A stretch of 36,777 nucleotides of DNA from an uncultured Pseudoxanthomonas sp. (lineage in GTDB: Bacteria > Pseudomonadota > Gammaproteobacteria > Xanthomonadales > Xanthomonadaceae): NCBI GenBank assembly GCA_946886405.1, contig CAMPIO010000030.1, forward strand, positions 1 through 36,777, given 5' to 3'. The notes beneath the pieces were generated by a model. It was not told the DNA's origin. It saw only the letters and a program-made list of their open reading frames with translations, and did not search any database. This document shows positions 1 to 8,205 of the stretch, piece by piece (positions within the stretch are counted from its first letter, which is position 1; each line of letters opens with the position of its first letter). Made by a program: the position numbers and the translations under genes.

Positions 1-38
1 CAAGGCTCGGAATCCCAAGCGCAAGGCTCACCTGCCCC

Positions 39-321
39 ATCGATGGCTTTCGGCGTGTCATCGATCGCACTTGGAAACCCATCGATGGCTCTCGGGGAGT
101 CATCGATGGGTTCCGGAAAGCGATCGATGGCTTCCGGAATGTGATCTATCCGGCCCAAGGGCATCGACGATGGCTCTCGGAAAGCCATCGATGGGTCTTT
201 CCGTGCCATCAATGGCATTCGGAAAGCGATCGATGGCACGCCTGTACTCGATCCGTGGGAATCCGAGCCTTGCACGCAAGGCTCGGAGCCCCATCGATGG
301 GGTTCGGAGACCCATTGACGG
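39..321. repeat. Array of 21-bp palindromic units (ATCGATGG core)
   Basis: ATCGATGG or a close variant recurs at 39, 60, 81, 102, 123, 144, 187, 208, 229, 251, 293 and 314, nearly always 21 bp apart. A 3-bp insertion around 163-173 and a degenerate stretch at 251-292 break the register slightly. Each unit is an 8-nt core plus a 13-nt arm reading roughly CTTTCGGAAAGCC, so ATCGAT palindromes alternate with GGCTTTC/GAAAGCC palindromes. The period is a multiple of three, which leaves several frames open and gives spurious heptad-like ORFs on both strands. There is no start, RBS or conserved protein that I recognise. I read it as a non-coding repeat; its function is unknown. Confidence 0.75.
263..286. 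repeat. Perfect 11-bp inverted repeat inside the array
   Basis: CCGAGCCTTGC (263-273) and GCAAGGCTCGG (276-286) are exact reverse complements separated by 2 nt. The window itself opens with CAAGGCTCGG at 1-10, so this arm also occurs on the other side of the 21-bp array. The pair may mark the edges of one composite element. Confidence 0.6.
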
Positions 322-369
322 GCGCGAGTGTGCGAAATGGGGTGCGTGGAACGCCCGCTACGGGCCAGG

Positions 370-912
370 TCAGCCGTGGAACAGGTACAGCACGTCCTCG
401 TCCAGGTCGCGCAGGACCTCGGGCAGCGCTGCGGTCACTTTGACGCGGCGGCGTTCGCGGAGGGCCACGTCTTCGTCCAGCGGACCCCGGTACTGGTGGA
501 GCAGCAGGCCGAGTTCGCGGACATGGCCGGACTGCAGCATGTTCTTGATGAAGGCCACCCACGTCGCCATCGCCTCGTCGACGCGTCGCTTCTCCGCCTC
601 GGCATCCGCGTCCGCGTGCTCCCGCTTCTGGCCCAGCGCCCGCGCCACCTTGGCCGGACTCCAGCCCTTGAGCGCCAGCCGGCGCGCTTTCTCGTCCCAG
701 TCGGTCGTCTGCGACGAACGCCCACGACCCAGCGGCCCGCCGCAATCGCATTCGCCGAGCGTCGTCAGGAAATAGGCCTCGCCGGCCACCAGCTGCTGCT
801 GGACCGACGGGCTGGCCAGGGGGCGGAGCTGCCGAGCGTGCGCTCGCGCGATCGCATCCAGTGCAGCGATCGGCGCGGTGGCGGGCAGCGTGGCGGTGAC
901 GAATCGGCACAT
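370..912 (-). CDS. Uncharacterised 180-aa protein
   Basis: This is an intact minus-strand frame from ATG at 912 to TGA at 370. The protein has an N-terminal half with a CDCG motif near residue 55 (a possible metal or structural cysteine pair), a central helix-rich segment with a KARRLALKGWSPAKVARALG stretch that looks helix-turn-helix-like, and a charged C-terminus. There is no signal peptide or membrane segment. I do not recognise the family. The helix-turn-helix reading is an inference from residue pattern only. It lies between the palindromic array and the GFA gene, reads in the same direction as its neighbours, and its end is 58 nt from the last array unit. No strong Shine-Dalgarno is visible ahead of 912. 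Confidence 0.6.
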   Translation of the reverse strand: MCRFVTATLPATAPIAALDAIARAHARQLRPLASPSVQQQLVAGEAYFLTTLGECDCGGPLGRGRSSQTTDWDEKARRLALKGWSPAKVARALGQKREHADADAEAEKRRVDEAMATWVAFIKNMLQSGHVRELGLLLHQYRGPLDEDVALRERRRVKVTAALPEVLRDLDEDVLYLFHG

Positions 913-935
913 GGGCGCAGTCTAGCGGACCCACC

Positions 936-1295
936 TCACGGCATGCCCGCGCCCACCGTCATCCGCACGGGGATGCCGGACGGGTCGAATCCGTCGAGGC
1001 AGTACACGTTGATGCCGTAGTAGTCCGGCGTAACGCGCTTGCGGTGGAACGGGTAGATGCCGCAGATCCTGCAGAAGTAGTGATGCGCGGTATGCGTGTG
1101 GAACTGGTACTCGGCGAGTGCGTCGGCGCCGGACAGCAGGCGGAAGGCGCTTTCGTGCACCTTCACCATCAGCGCGTTCTTCTTGCGGCAGATCGAACAA
1201 TCGCACTGCGTCAGCTCGGGGAAGTCGGTGTCGATCTCGAAGCGGATGGCGCCGCAGTGGCAGCTGCCGGTGAAGGTCTGCAGGGAACGGCTCAT
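936..1295 (-). CDS. GFA/CENP-V family zinc-binding protein
   Basis: A 119-aa protein of the glutathione-dependent formaldehyde-activating (GFA, PF04828) fold. The zinc ligands are visible in order: CHCG near the N-terminus, CDCSIC about 20 residues later, and CRICG in the second half. GFA-fold proteins bind structural and catalytic zinc; many single-domain members are annotated as S-(hydroxymethyl)glutathione synthase without biochemical proof, so a general name is safer. The frame extends upstream to 1346, but the start at 1295 (MSRSLQTFTG) places the CHCG motif about 11 residues in, as usual for the family; 1307 is the alternative. It reads in the same direction as the glyoxalase remnant upstream, and its extended frame runs to within about 20 nt of the remnant's stop. 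Confidence 0.85.
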   Translation of the reverse strand: MSRSLQTFTGSCHCGAIRFEIDTDFPELTQCDCSICRKKNALMVKVHESAFRLLSGADALAEYQFHTHTAHHYFCRICGIYPFHRKRVTPDYYGINVYCLDGFDPSGIPVRMTVGAGMP

Positions 1296-1368
1296 GGGGT
1301 ATTCCATCGGGTTTGGACAGGTTGGGATGAGCAGCGCGAACCGCAACGCGCGAGGCTGAACCAGATCA

Positions 1369-1476
1369 TCAACAAGCAGCCGTCGTCCAACCGAGCGCTT
1401 CGTAAAAGGCCTTGGAGGTGTCGAAGTCCTTGCTCCCGATGAAGGAGCGCACGTCGGTAAGTTCCAGATCGATCAT
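1369..1476 (-). pseudogene. Truncated VOC/glyoxalase-like protein (35 codons)
   Basis: The minus strand from ATG at 1476 reads MIDLELTDVRSFIGSKDFDT, then SKAFYEALGW, and stops at TGA 1369-1371 after TTAAC. This is the first beta-alpha unit of a vicinal-oxygen-chelate (glyoxalase/bleomycin-resistance) domain: 'IGSKDF..SKAFYEALGW' is the family's typical opening. A working VOC protein has about 120 residues, so three quarters are missing and the two metal-ligand positions of the fold cannot be present. The sequence after the stop shows no continuation in another frame; it runs straight into the upstream extension of the GFA gene. A deletion that joined the two genes is the likeliest origin. A functional microprotein is not excluded. 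Confidence 0.65.
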
Positions 1477-1486
1477 GGTGCGGTCC

Positions 1487-1819
1487 TCATGACCCAGGCA
1501 GGAAGCGCGTGACCTTCTGCTTCAACAGGCGGACCAGGTGAGGGTCCATGTATTCGTACTCGTCCGGGATATCCAGGCAGATCACCCGCGCGCCCTTGAG
1601 ATGACTGCGGAACTTCGCCGACAGGCGATTGCGATGGACCTCCTCCATCACGAACACGATATCCGCCCACGCCAGCAACTCGGGCGAGACCGGCACTTCG
1701 GCGTCGTTGCCCACGCCCGCGGACGCGGTCTCGATGCCCGGCCAATCGGAAAACACGTGCTCGGCCGTGGGACTGCGCAGGCGGTTCTGGGTGCAGATGA
1801 AGAGGACGTGGCGGGGCAT
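1487..1819 (-). CDS. Low-molecular-weight protein tyrosine phosphatase family protein
   Basis: A 110-aa protein starting MPRHVLFICTQNRLRSPTAE. The C-x5-R-S loop (CTQNRLRS) near residue 9 is the phosphate-binding catalytic motif of LMW-PTP/arsenate-reductase-like enzymes. The protein is shorter than canonical LMW-PTP (about 150 aa). The usual late DP(Y/F) catalytic aspartate segment may be represented by LDIPDEYEYMDP, which carries several acidic residues. The frame extends upstream to 1897, but that extension is composed of GTAG-repeat sequence, so ATG 1819, directly before the conserved beta strand, is the better start. Cytoplasmic; substrate unknown. Confidence 0.85.
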   Translation of the reverse strand: MPRHVLFICTQNRLRSPTAEHVFSDWPGIETASAGVGNDAEVPVSPELLAWADIVFVMEEVHRNRLSAKFRSHLKGARVICLDIPDEYEYMDPHLVRLLKQKVTRFLPGS

Positions 1820-1846
1820 AGCGGGAGTGTGCGGGATCGTGTGGTG

Positions 1847-1907
1847 GTGGGCCCAGGCCCACCCTACGCAAGACCTGACCCGCGTAGGGCGGGCCATGGC
1901 CCGCCGT
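1847..1907. repeat. GTAG-type REP pair (GTAGGGYGGGCC family)
   Basis: Two inverted copies face each other. GTGGGCCCAGGCCCAC followed by CCTACGC (1847-1869) is mirrored by GCGTAGGG followed by CGGGCCATGGCCCGCC (1883-1906). Each copy is also an internal palindrome with GTAG at its outer head. This resembles the GTAG-headed SMAG/REP elements described in Stenotrophomonas. It lies between the phosphatase and the DUF2200 gene. Confidence 0.75.
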
Positions 1908-1913
1908 CCGAGA

Positions 1914-2261
1914 TCACCGCAGGATCTTCTCCATCGCCTTCCCTTTCGCCAGGTCGTCCACCAGCTTGTCGAGGTAGCGGATCTTCTGCATCAGCGGGTC
2001 GTTCACGTCTTCGACGCGCACGCCGCAGACCACGCCCTTGATGAGCGACGCGTTCGGATGAAACGCCGGCGCCTCGGCGAAGAACGTGACGAAATCCTTC
2101 TTCGTCTCGATCTGCCGCTCCAGCCCGGCCTGGTCGAAACCCGTCAGCCAGCGGATGACTTCATCGACTTCAGCTTGCGTGCGCCCCTTGCGCTCGGCCT
2201 TCTGCACGTACAGCGGATACACGCTGGCGAAGGAAGTCGTGAAGATGCGGTGGCCGGACAT
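1914..2261 (-). CDS. DUF2200 family protein
   Basis: A 115-aa protein starting [20 protein letters not shown]. The sequence matches my memory of DUF2200: an N-terminal '[18 protein letters not shown]' segment, then 'WLTGF', and a late '[35 protein letters not shown]'. Function unknown. The start is decided by the Shine-Dalgarno: GGAGG lies 7 nt before ATG 2261 but only 1 nt before the alternative ATG at 2267. The protein is cytoplasmic, with no membrane segment. It is flanked by two different GTAG repeats. Confidence 0.85.
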   Translation of the reverse strand: MSGHRIFTTSFASVYPLYVQKAERKGRTQAEVDEVIRWLTGFDQAGLERQIETKKDFVTFFAEAPAFHPNASLIKGVVCGVRVEDVNDPLMQKIRYLDKLVDDLAKGKAMEKILR

Positions 2262-2304
2262 CGTCATTCCTCCAAGGGCGCGCGATGAAGCGATGAAACG
2301 CAAT

Positions 2305-2408
2305 CGTAGGATGGGTTGAGCCGCAGGCGATACCCATTATGATCTTTCAGCTGCAAGAGATGGGTATCGCTTCGCTCAAGCCATCCTACGCGCTCGACCA
2401 TCCTACGC
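2305..2408. repeat. GTAG-type REP, GTAGGATGGGT family (inverted pair)
   Basis: CGTAGGATGGGTTGAGC (2305-2321) is mirrored by GCTCAAGCCATCCTACG (2374-2390), and the inner arms GCGATACCCAT and ATGGGTATCGC also pair, giving a long cruciform-like element of about 86 nt. A further CATCCTACGC follows at 2399-2408. A related single unit lies at 3094-3130. Confidence 0.75.
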
Positions 2409-2410
2409 CG

Positions 2411-3010
2411 TCATGAAATCCACGTCGGCTCAGTGCCGAGCAGATGCCAGGCACCCTCCTTGAACCGCAACCTGGACCGGAATCCGCCGCCGCAATGCGG
2501 GCCGCAGTGAATCCCATAGTCCACCGTCGCGAGCAGGCCCTCTGCATCCCGTCCGTATCGCGGCATCTGCAGCGACATCCAGGACGCCATGCCCGGATAG
2601 GTTCCCTGGAGGCACGGCAAGGGCGAGTGCTTCCGCTCGCGCGCCGTCTGGCTCAAGCAACGGTCGACGTTAGAGTTGAAACGGGCCTCATCCTCGGTGC
2701 GGATGGAAGGACACCCGAGGTCTTCGGGCAGTGTCAACAGGCTCAGTTCACGGCGCCCGTCCATGCGGTCGCGTGGCGGCGACGCCACGATGAAAAACTC
2801 GCGGTCCATGTGGCAACGTCCATCCAGCGCAAGCCGAAGCACGACCGCGTCGTATTGCAGCGCGAACGCCCGCGTCAGCACGAACGGCGGAATCTCTTCG
2901 GGGGGCGGAGGCGGGACCGTCGGCCGCGCCTTAAACAACGGCAGGGTCAGCGCCACGAGGGACGCGCCGAGCAGAAAAGCCATCCACGTTGCGATGCGCC
3001 TGCGTGCCAT
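2411..3010 (-). CDS. Uncharacterised exported or membrane-anchored protein
   Basis: A 199-aa protein with ATG at 3010 preceded by a GGGGGAA-type ribosome site. Residues 1-8 are basic (MARRRIAT) and 9-26 are hydrophobic (WMAFLLGASLVALTLPLF), then a proline run (PTVPPPPPEEIPP). This looks like an N-terminal anchor or uncleaved signal followed by a proline spacer. The remaining 155 residues would be periplasmic, with five cysteines including a CGPHCGGG motif near residue 173. I do not recognise the domain. It lies between two copies of the same REP family. Confidence 0.65.
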   Translation of the reverse strand: MARRRIATWMAFLLGASLVALTLPLFKARPTVPPPPPEEIPPFVLTRAFALQYDAVVLRLALDGRCHMDREFFIVASPPRDRMDGRRELSLLTLPEDLGCPSIRTEDEARFNSNVDRCLSQTARERKHSPLPCLQGTYPGMASWMSLQMPRYGRDAEGLLATVDYGIHCGPHCGGGFRSRLRFKEGAWHLLGTEPTWIS

Positions 3011-3093
3011 GTTCTGGTTCCCCCGATGCCGGCCATTCTGATCAACGGCCGATCGTCAATCTGCGTGCTCCGGCGGCCATCCTTTTCTTGCCG

Positions 3094-3130
3094 CCGATGG
3101 GTATCCCCTTCGGCTCCACCCATCCTACGG
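3094..3130. repeat. GTAG-type REP, single GTAGGATGGGT unit
   Basis: On the minus strand CCGTAGGATGGGTGGAGC runs into CGAAGGGG and then ATACCCATCGG. This is the same layout as one half of the element at 2305-2390, with GATGGGT and ACCCATC arms able to pair. It lies between two uncharacterised genes. Confidence 0.7.
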
Positions 3131-3148
3131 ACTATGGGTCGGATACCT

Positions 3149-3766
3149 CTACTCGTAGATCTGACCGCAGACGAGAAAATCCTTGAACTGCTCCCAGCTG
3201 ATTTCTGGCAAGGAAGACACTCGCCTTTCTATCGTGACCGGATCCACCGCCACAAGCGCGCCATCTTCCGTCAGTGCTGCCGCCAAGCCCGAAACGAAAG
3301 TCCGGCCAGTCGCATCGCCGGGCTCCCAGCCACCGAATGAGCCCGCCATCGCACATTCGAGATATCCGCACGGATCGAAGCTGTACCAGGACGTCACTCG
3401 CGGCGAAGTGAGGCCGAAATATCTCATGTCGTTCTCCAATGCGCCGGCCTCATCCATTTCGCGAAGGTCGACGATCTGACGCACGAGCGCGGCGCGCCAG
3501 CCCGCGTAGCCTTCTTCCTCGGCAGGTAGCTCGTCGTACGCTTGACGCCACTCGTCCTCGAAAGAAGCGGGGTCGTGCGTGAATCCGGCCGTCACTAGGT
3601 CGTAGACCTCCGGCGGCGACAGCGAACGGTGTTCCTCGAACGCCCTGGCCTTGCAGAGCATGGCAAGGAGAAAGATCTCAAGGGAGCGTTCGTACGCTTC
3701 GTGCTCGCTAGCGAGTTGTGTGATCGCCAGATAGAGCGCTCGATTTGTATCGAGCGAGGACGTCAT
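3149..3766 (-). CDS. Uncharacterised acidic 205-aa protein
   Basis: An intact frame from ATG 3766 to the stop at 3149. The protein is soluble and acidic, rich in Trp/Tyr/Phe in its second half (SWYSFDPCGYLECAMAGSFGGWEP), and has no signal peptide. The end, SLPEISWEQFKDFLVCG, resembles the tail of small immunity-type or SMI1-like proteins, but I cannot support a family. It starts only 28 nt after the zipA stop and may be cotranscribed with it. In Xanthomonas and Stenotrophomonas, as I recall, ligA follows zipA at this position, so this gene may be an insertion. Confidence 0.6.
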   Translation of the reverse strand: MTSSLDTNRALYLAITQLASEHEAYERSLEIFLLAMLCKARAFEEHRSLSPPEVYDLVTAGFTHDPASFEDEWRQAYDELPAEEEGYAGWRAALVRQIVDLREMDEAGALENDMRYFGLTSPRVTSWYSFDPCGYLECAMAGSFGGWEPGDATGRTFVSGLAAALTEDGALVAVDPVTIERRVSSLPEISWEQFKDFLVCGQIYE

Positions 3767-3794
3767 GCTAGCGGACCCTAGCCGGCCGCACAGT

Positions 3795-4529
3795 TCACCA
3801 CCGCGGCGCCTTCGTCAACGGCGGCGCCTCATGCTGCCGGTCATACGCACGCAGCTCTTCACGGATGTGCTGGATGCGCTGGCGGCCGAGGGTGTTGCGG
3901 CTGTCGTCGAGGACCACGCCGCCGAGCAGTTCGGCCATGCGTTCGACGTTGGGCACCAGCTTCTCCCAGGCTTCCAGCGCGGTCATCGGCGCCGGCAGGG
4001 TCAGGAAGAACGCGATCGCCGGGGTTTCCAGGGTGCGGATGTTGGCCATGTCGAAGCTGCCGGGCTGCATGATGTTGGCCATGCTGAAGACCGGGCCGCG
4101 TTCCGGGTGGCCTTCCACCAGCCGGTGGAAGACATTCATGTGACCGAAGGTCAGGCCGGTCTTCTCGGCCGCCACCACGATGTCCTCGCCACGCAGCACC
4201 TGTCCGGCCTTGGCCGCGACATACAGCGAGACGATCTTGTCGAAATCCTGGCTGGGCCGCTTGCCCAGGTCGCTCTCCACGCCGGCAACCGGCGTACCGC
4301 CGGGCAGCCCCAGTTCGGGCTGGCTCACGCGCTCGCCGCTGTAGTCCTGCACCTGCTCACTGGTGTCGTCGCCGGCAAGGCTGGGCTCGACGCGCGCCGT
4401 GTCGCGCTCGGTGGGTTCCAGCCGGCGACCCTGGCTGGGCTTTTTGGGACGACCGAACAGGAAGATCGCGACCAGCAACAGGATGCCGGCGACGATGATT
4501 CCGATACGAAGCATGGCCATGTCGGACAC
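3795..4529 (-). CDS. zipA: Cell division protein ZipA
   Basis: A 244-aa inner-membrane division protein that tethers FtsZ to the membrane. The N-terminus MSDMAMLRIGIIVAG starts a single membrane helix (about residues 6-23), followed by a basic GRPKKPSQGRR motif, a short Pro/Glu/Gln-rich linker and the C-terminal FtsZ-binding beta-alpha domain (from about residue 90, with 'VAAEKTGLTFGHMNVFHR' and 'GPVFSMANIMQPGSFD'). The start is GTG at 4529: it aligns with the MSD(V/M)A.LRIGI opening of xanthomonad ZipA and has GGAG 8 nt upstream. The open frame reaches 4646 without support. It lies 31 nt after smc, so the two are probably one operon. Confidence 0.95.
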   Translation of the reverse strand: MSDMAMLRIGIIVAGILLLVAIFLFGRPKKPSQGRRLEPTERDTARVEPSLAGDDTSEQVQDYSGERVSQPELGLPGGTPVAGVESDLGKRPSQDFDKIVSLYVAAKAGQVLRGEDIVVAAEKTGLTFGHMNVFHRLVEGHPERGPVFSMANIMQPGSFDMANIRTLETPAIAFFLTLPAPMTALEAWEKLVPNVERMAELLGGVVLDDSRNTLGRQRIQHIREELRAYDRQHEAPPLTKAPRW

Positions 4530-4560
4530 AGGGGATTCTCCGGCAAGGTGGAATGAAGGG

Positions 4561-7500
4561 TCAGGCGGCGCCAGCCAGGCGGGCAGCCTCTTCGAGGTCC
4601 ACCGACACCAGCCGGCTGACACCGGGTTCCCGCATGGTAACGCCACTGAGCTGGTGTGCGGCTTCCATCGTCGCCTTGTTGTGCGATACGAACAGGAACT
4701 GCACCTTCTCGCTCATCTCTTTCACCATGGCGGTGAAGCGGCCGACGTTGGCTTCGTCGAGTGGCGCATCGACTTCGTCCAGCAGGCAGAACGGCGCGGG
4801 ATTGAGCTGGAAGATGGCGAACACCAGCGCGACCGCGGTCATCGCCTTCTCGCCACCGGACAGCAGCGAGATGTTGGACACGCGCTTGCCCGGCGGGCGC
4901 GCCATGATGGCCACGCCGGTGTCGAGCAGGTCTTCGCCGGTGAGTTCCAGATACGCATGGCCGCCGCCGAACAGGCGCGGATACAGCTGCTGCACGCCGG
5001 CATTGACGCGGTCGAAGGTGTCCTTGAAGCGGCCGCGGGTCTCGCGGTCGATCTTGCGGATGGCCTCTTCCAGCGTCTCCAGTGCGGTGGTGAGATCGAC
5101 GTTCTGCGCGTCCAGGTACTCCGAGCGCTGGCTGGCTTCACCGTATTCGTGGATAGCGGCGAGGTTGACCGGCTCCAGGCGACGCATGCGGCCGTCGATC
5201 TGGGTGACGGCCTGCTCCCACTCGCGTACGTCAGCGACCTCGGGCAGCGTGTTGATGACGTCCTCCAGCACGAAGCCGCCGGCCACCACGCCTTCCGACA
5301 GCTGCTCGGCCTTCAATGCGAGCGCCTGCTGGTCGAGCTTGCGCTGCGAGATGCGCTCGCGCTGGGCCACGGCCTGCTCGTCGCGCTGCTGACGGGTCTG
5401 TTCGTACTGGCGCAGTTCGTTGTCGATGCCCTCGAGCAGCGAACGCGCTTCGGCCAACTGGCGGTCGGCGGTGACGCGATGTTCCAGCGCGGCCTGGCGC
5501 TGGGTTTCCAGCTCCTGCACCGGCGAATCGCCTTCGCTCAGCTGCAGGGTAAGCTCCTCCAGGCGAGAATCGAGGTGGCCGCGCTGCCCGCCCATGCGAT
5601 CCAGCGCCTGGCTCAACGAGACGATCTGCGTGCGCTGCGATTCCAGCGTCAGCGCCAGTGCGTGCGCGGCGTCGCGCGAGGCGCGCGCGGCTTCGCGGGC
5701 CTGGTCGCGTGCGTCGACCAGCTGGCGACGCTCGCTTTCCAGCGCCTGGCGGGCGGATTCGAGATCGCCCATGCGGGTGACCGCGTCTTCGAGCTTGGCA
5801 CGCGCTTCGCGGGCCTGTTCGCGGCTGGTGTCCAACGTTTCGACCAGTTGCGCGAGTTCGCCATCGATGCGTTCGAGGCGGGTGCGGGTGGCGTCCACCT
5901 TGCCCTGCTGGCTCTGCAGCTGGCCGGCAAGTTCGGACACGCCACGGTGCGCCATGTACAGGGTGCGCTGCGCATCTTCACGCTGCTGCTCGGCGGCGAG
6001 CAACGCGTCGCGCAAGCCGGCCAGGCGCTCTTCCAGTTCGGCTTCGCGTGCCTGCAGGGTTTCGATTTCGGCACGCAGCGACTGGATGTCGCGCTCGCGC
6101 AGCAGCGCACCCTGCTTGGCCGCGCCCGAGCGCAGCACGCGCACCCAACCGGCACCCAAGCGTTCGCCGTTGCGGGTGATGACGGAATCGCCATCGCCCA
6201 GCTGCGCTTGCAGGCGACGGGCTTCGCCCAGGTCTTCGGCCACATGCAAGCGCGCCAGCAAGCGACGGATCGCGGCGGGGCCCTGCACCTTCGCCGCCAG
6301 CGAGGTCGGCGCGAACGCGACGTCGCTGCGGTCGTCCGACACCAGCGCGATGCGGCCGTCGCCGAGTTCGCCCAGCGCATCGACGAGCGCTTCGGGGGCA
6401 TCGAGCAGCACGCCTTCGATGAGTTGGCCGAGCGCGCCTTCGACGGCGTTCTCCCAGCCCGCCTCGACAGTCAGTTTCTCGCCAACACGCGAGGCGTTGT
6501 CCAGGCCGCGCGCCTTCAGCCAGCTCATCGCGGCGCCCTGCTCCTGGCCCAAGGCGGCATGCTGCAGGGTTTCCAGTGAGGACAGGCGGCCACGGGCTTC
6601 CTGTGCGCGCTTGCGCACGTCGGACAGCTCGGTCTGGGTAGCGCGCTGCTGCTCCTGCACATCGGCAGCCCCCTGCTTGCGCGCCTCGACCTGCTCGGTC
6701 AGCGTCTCCAGCGATTCCTTCTGGGTGTCGTGCTGCAGCTGCAATTGCTCGAACGCGGACGCCAGCGCGTCCAGGTCGAGCCCGATGCGTTCGCCGGCCA
6801 GCGCTTCGCGGCGGCGATCGGCTTCCAGCGACTGTCGGTCGAGGTAGTCGACACGTGTCCGTTCGACATCGCCGGCGCGCGAGGCTTCGGCGGAGTCGCG
6901 GCTGTGCGTTTCCCAGCGCTGCTGCCAGTCGGCCAGCGCGGTTTCGGCTTCGCGCAGCGCGTCCTGGCGGAACACGTCGTCCTCGCGCAGTTGTTCGAGT
7001 TGCGGTTCGGCATCGGCGACCGACTCGCGCAATACGTTGAGGCGGGTCTCGTCGCCACTGATGTGCTGGCCGAGTTCCTGCAGCGCATTGTGGGCTTCGT
7101 CGCGCGCCCGCTTCAGGCGGTCGCCGAGCTCGCGCTGGTGCTGGATCTGCTGCTCGATGCGGGCCAGCGTGCTGCCGACCTGATAGACCTCGCCCTGCGC
7201 CTTGTTGAGACCCTCGGCGGCTTCCTCGCGGCGCACGCGGTCGGTTTCCAGCAAGCGCTCGGCTTCGCGCTGTTCGGCGATCAACTGCTGCAGCTTGGTT
7301 TCTTCCTGGGCCAGCTTCTCGCGCAGGCCCTGCAGCCTGCCGTCCAGGCCGCGGTATTCCAGCGCCTTCCACTCGGCGTCCTTGACGCGACGCTCTTCCT
7401 GCAGCGCCTTGTACTGCTCGGCCTGCTTGGCCTGGCGCTTGAGGTGCTCGAGCTGCTTGCCGATCTCTTCGCGCAGGTCGTTGAGACGGTCGAGGTTCTC

Positions 7501-8064
7501 GCGGGTGTGGCGGATGCGGGTTTCGGTTTCCTTGCGGCGCTCCTTGTACTTGGAGATGCCGGCGGCTTCCTCCAGATACACGCGCAGGTCTTCGGGACGG
7601 GCCTCGATGATCTGGCTGATCATGCCCTGCTCGATGATCGAGTAGCTGCGCGGGCCCAGGCCGGTGCCGAGGAACAGGTCGGTGATGTCGCGGCGGCGGC
7701 ACTTGGTGCCGTTGAGGTAGTAGTTGCTCTGGCCGTCGCGACTGACCAGGCGCCGGACCGAAATTTCGTTGAACGCGGCGAACTCGCCGCTGATGGTGTG
7801 GTCGCTGTTGTCGAAGATCAGTTCGACCGAGGCCTGCGACACCGGCTTGCGTGCCGCGGAGCCGGAGAAGATCACGTCGGTCAGCGAGTCGCCGCGCAGG
7901 CGACTGGCCGAACTTTCGCCCATCACCCAGCGCACGGCGTCGATGATGTTCGACTTGCCGCATCCGTTCGGGCCGACCACGCCGGTCATGTTGGTCGGCA
8001 GGTGCAGCACGGTGGGATCGACGAACGACTTGAAACCGGACAGCTTGATGGTGGAAAGGCGCAT
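4561..8064 (-). CDS. smc: Chromosome segregation protein SMC
   Basis: A 1167-aa ATPase of the condensin complex, normal length for the family. MRLSTIKLSGFKSFVDPT is the invariant N-terminus and fixes the start at ATG 8064; the frame continues to a GTG at 8085. Walker A GPNGCGKS is at residues 31-38. Two long Glu/Gln/Arg-rich coiled coils flank a hinge in the middle third. The C-terminal head carries the signature LSGGEKAM and Walker B CLLDEVDAPLDEANVGRF, then a D-loop and SHNKATM switch. Partners ScpA and ScpB are not in the window. An apparent 738-codon plus-strand frame at 4363-6579 is an antisense shadow. Confidence 0.97.
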   Translation of the reverse strand: MRLSTIKLSGFKSFVDPTVLHLPTNMTGVVGPNGCGKSNIIDAVRWVMGESSASRLRGDSLTDVIFSGSAARKPVSQASVELIFDNSDHTISGEFAAFNEISVRRLVSRDGQSNYYLNGTKCRRRDITDLFLGTGLGPRSYSIIEQGMISQIIEARPEDLRVYLEEAAGISKYKERRKETETRIRHTRENLDRLNDLREEIGKQLEHLKRQAKQAEQYKALQEERRVKDAEWKALEYRGLDGRLQGLREKLAQEETKLQQLIAEQREAERLLETDRVRREEAAEGLNKAQGEVYQVGSTLARIEQQIQHQRELGDRLKRARDEAHNALQELGQHISGDETRLNVLRESVADAEPQLEQLREDDVFRQDALREAETALADWQQRWETHSRDSAEASRAGDVERTRVDYLDRQSLEADRRREALAGERIGLDLDALASAFEQLQLQHDTQKESLETLTEQVEARKQGAADVQEQQRATQTELSDVRKRAQEARGRLSSLETLQHAALGQEQGAAMSWLKARGLDNASRVGEKLTVEAGWENAVEGALGQLIEGVLLDAPEALVDALGELGDGRIALVSDDRSDVAFAPTSLAAKVQGPAAIRRLLARLHVAEDLGEARRLQAQLGDGDSVITRNGERLGAGWVRVLRSGAAKQGALLRERDIQSLRAEIETLQAREAELEERLAGLRDALLAAEQQREDAQRTLYMAHRGVSELAGQLQSQQGKVDATRTRLERIDGELAQLVETLDTSREQAREARAKLEDAVTRMGDLESARQALESERRQLVDARDQAREAARASRDAAHALALTLESQRTQIVSLSQALDRMGGQRGHLDSRLEELTLQLSEGDSPVQELETQRQAALEHRVTADRQLAEARSLLEGIDNELRQYEQTRQQRDEQAVAQRERISQRKLDQQALALKAEQLSEGVVAGGFVLEDVINTLPEVADVREWEQAVTQIDGRMRRLEPVNLAAIHEYGEASQRSEYLDAQNVDLTTALETLEEAIRKIDRETRGRFKDTFDRVNAGVQQLYPRLFGGGHAYLELTGEDLLDTGVAIMARPPGKRVSNISLLSGGEKAMTAVALVFAIFQLNPAPFCLLDEVDAPLDEANVGRFTAMVKEMSEKVQFLFVSHNKATMEAAHQLSGVTMREPGVSRLVSVDLEEAARLAGAA

Positions 8065-8205
8065 GCGGCGGTGTCTTCCGGGCACCGCGACCGGACCGGT
8101 CCGACGCGCTGCCGCAAGTGTGAAATGGGATCAGCTTCGACTGCCAAGATGTTGATTCCGTGGCAATCAGGCCTGCCTTCGGGCACGCCAACGGATGAGT
8201 ATAGC

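Noticed and set aside
39..321. CRISPR array
   Set aside because: Units are contiguous 21-mers with a degenerate arm; there are no unique spacers of 30-40 nt and no cas genes nearby.
71..775. Repeat-rich proteins with HRWLSES or IDGFPRA heptads in the array
   Set aside because: The 21-bp period keeps frames open on both strands. No start signal or family supports coding, and the frame runs antisense to the 370-912 gene.
4363..6579. 738-codon plus-strand frame
   Set aside because: It is antisense to smc/zipA and arises from high GC third positions; no domain is recognisable.
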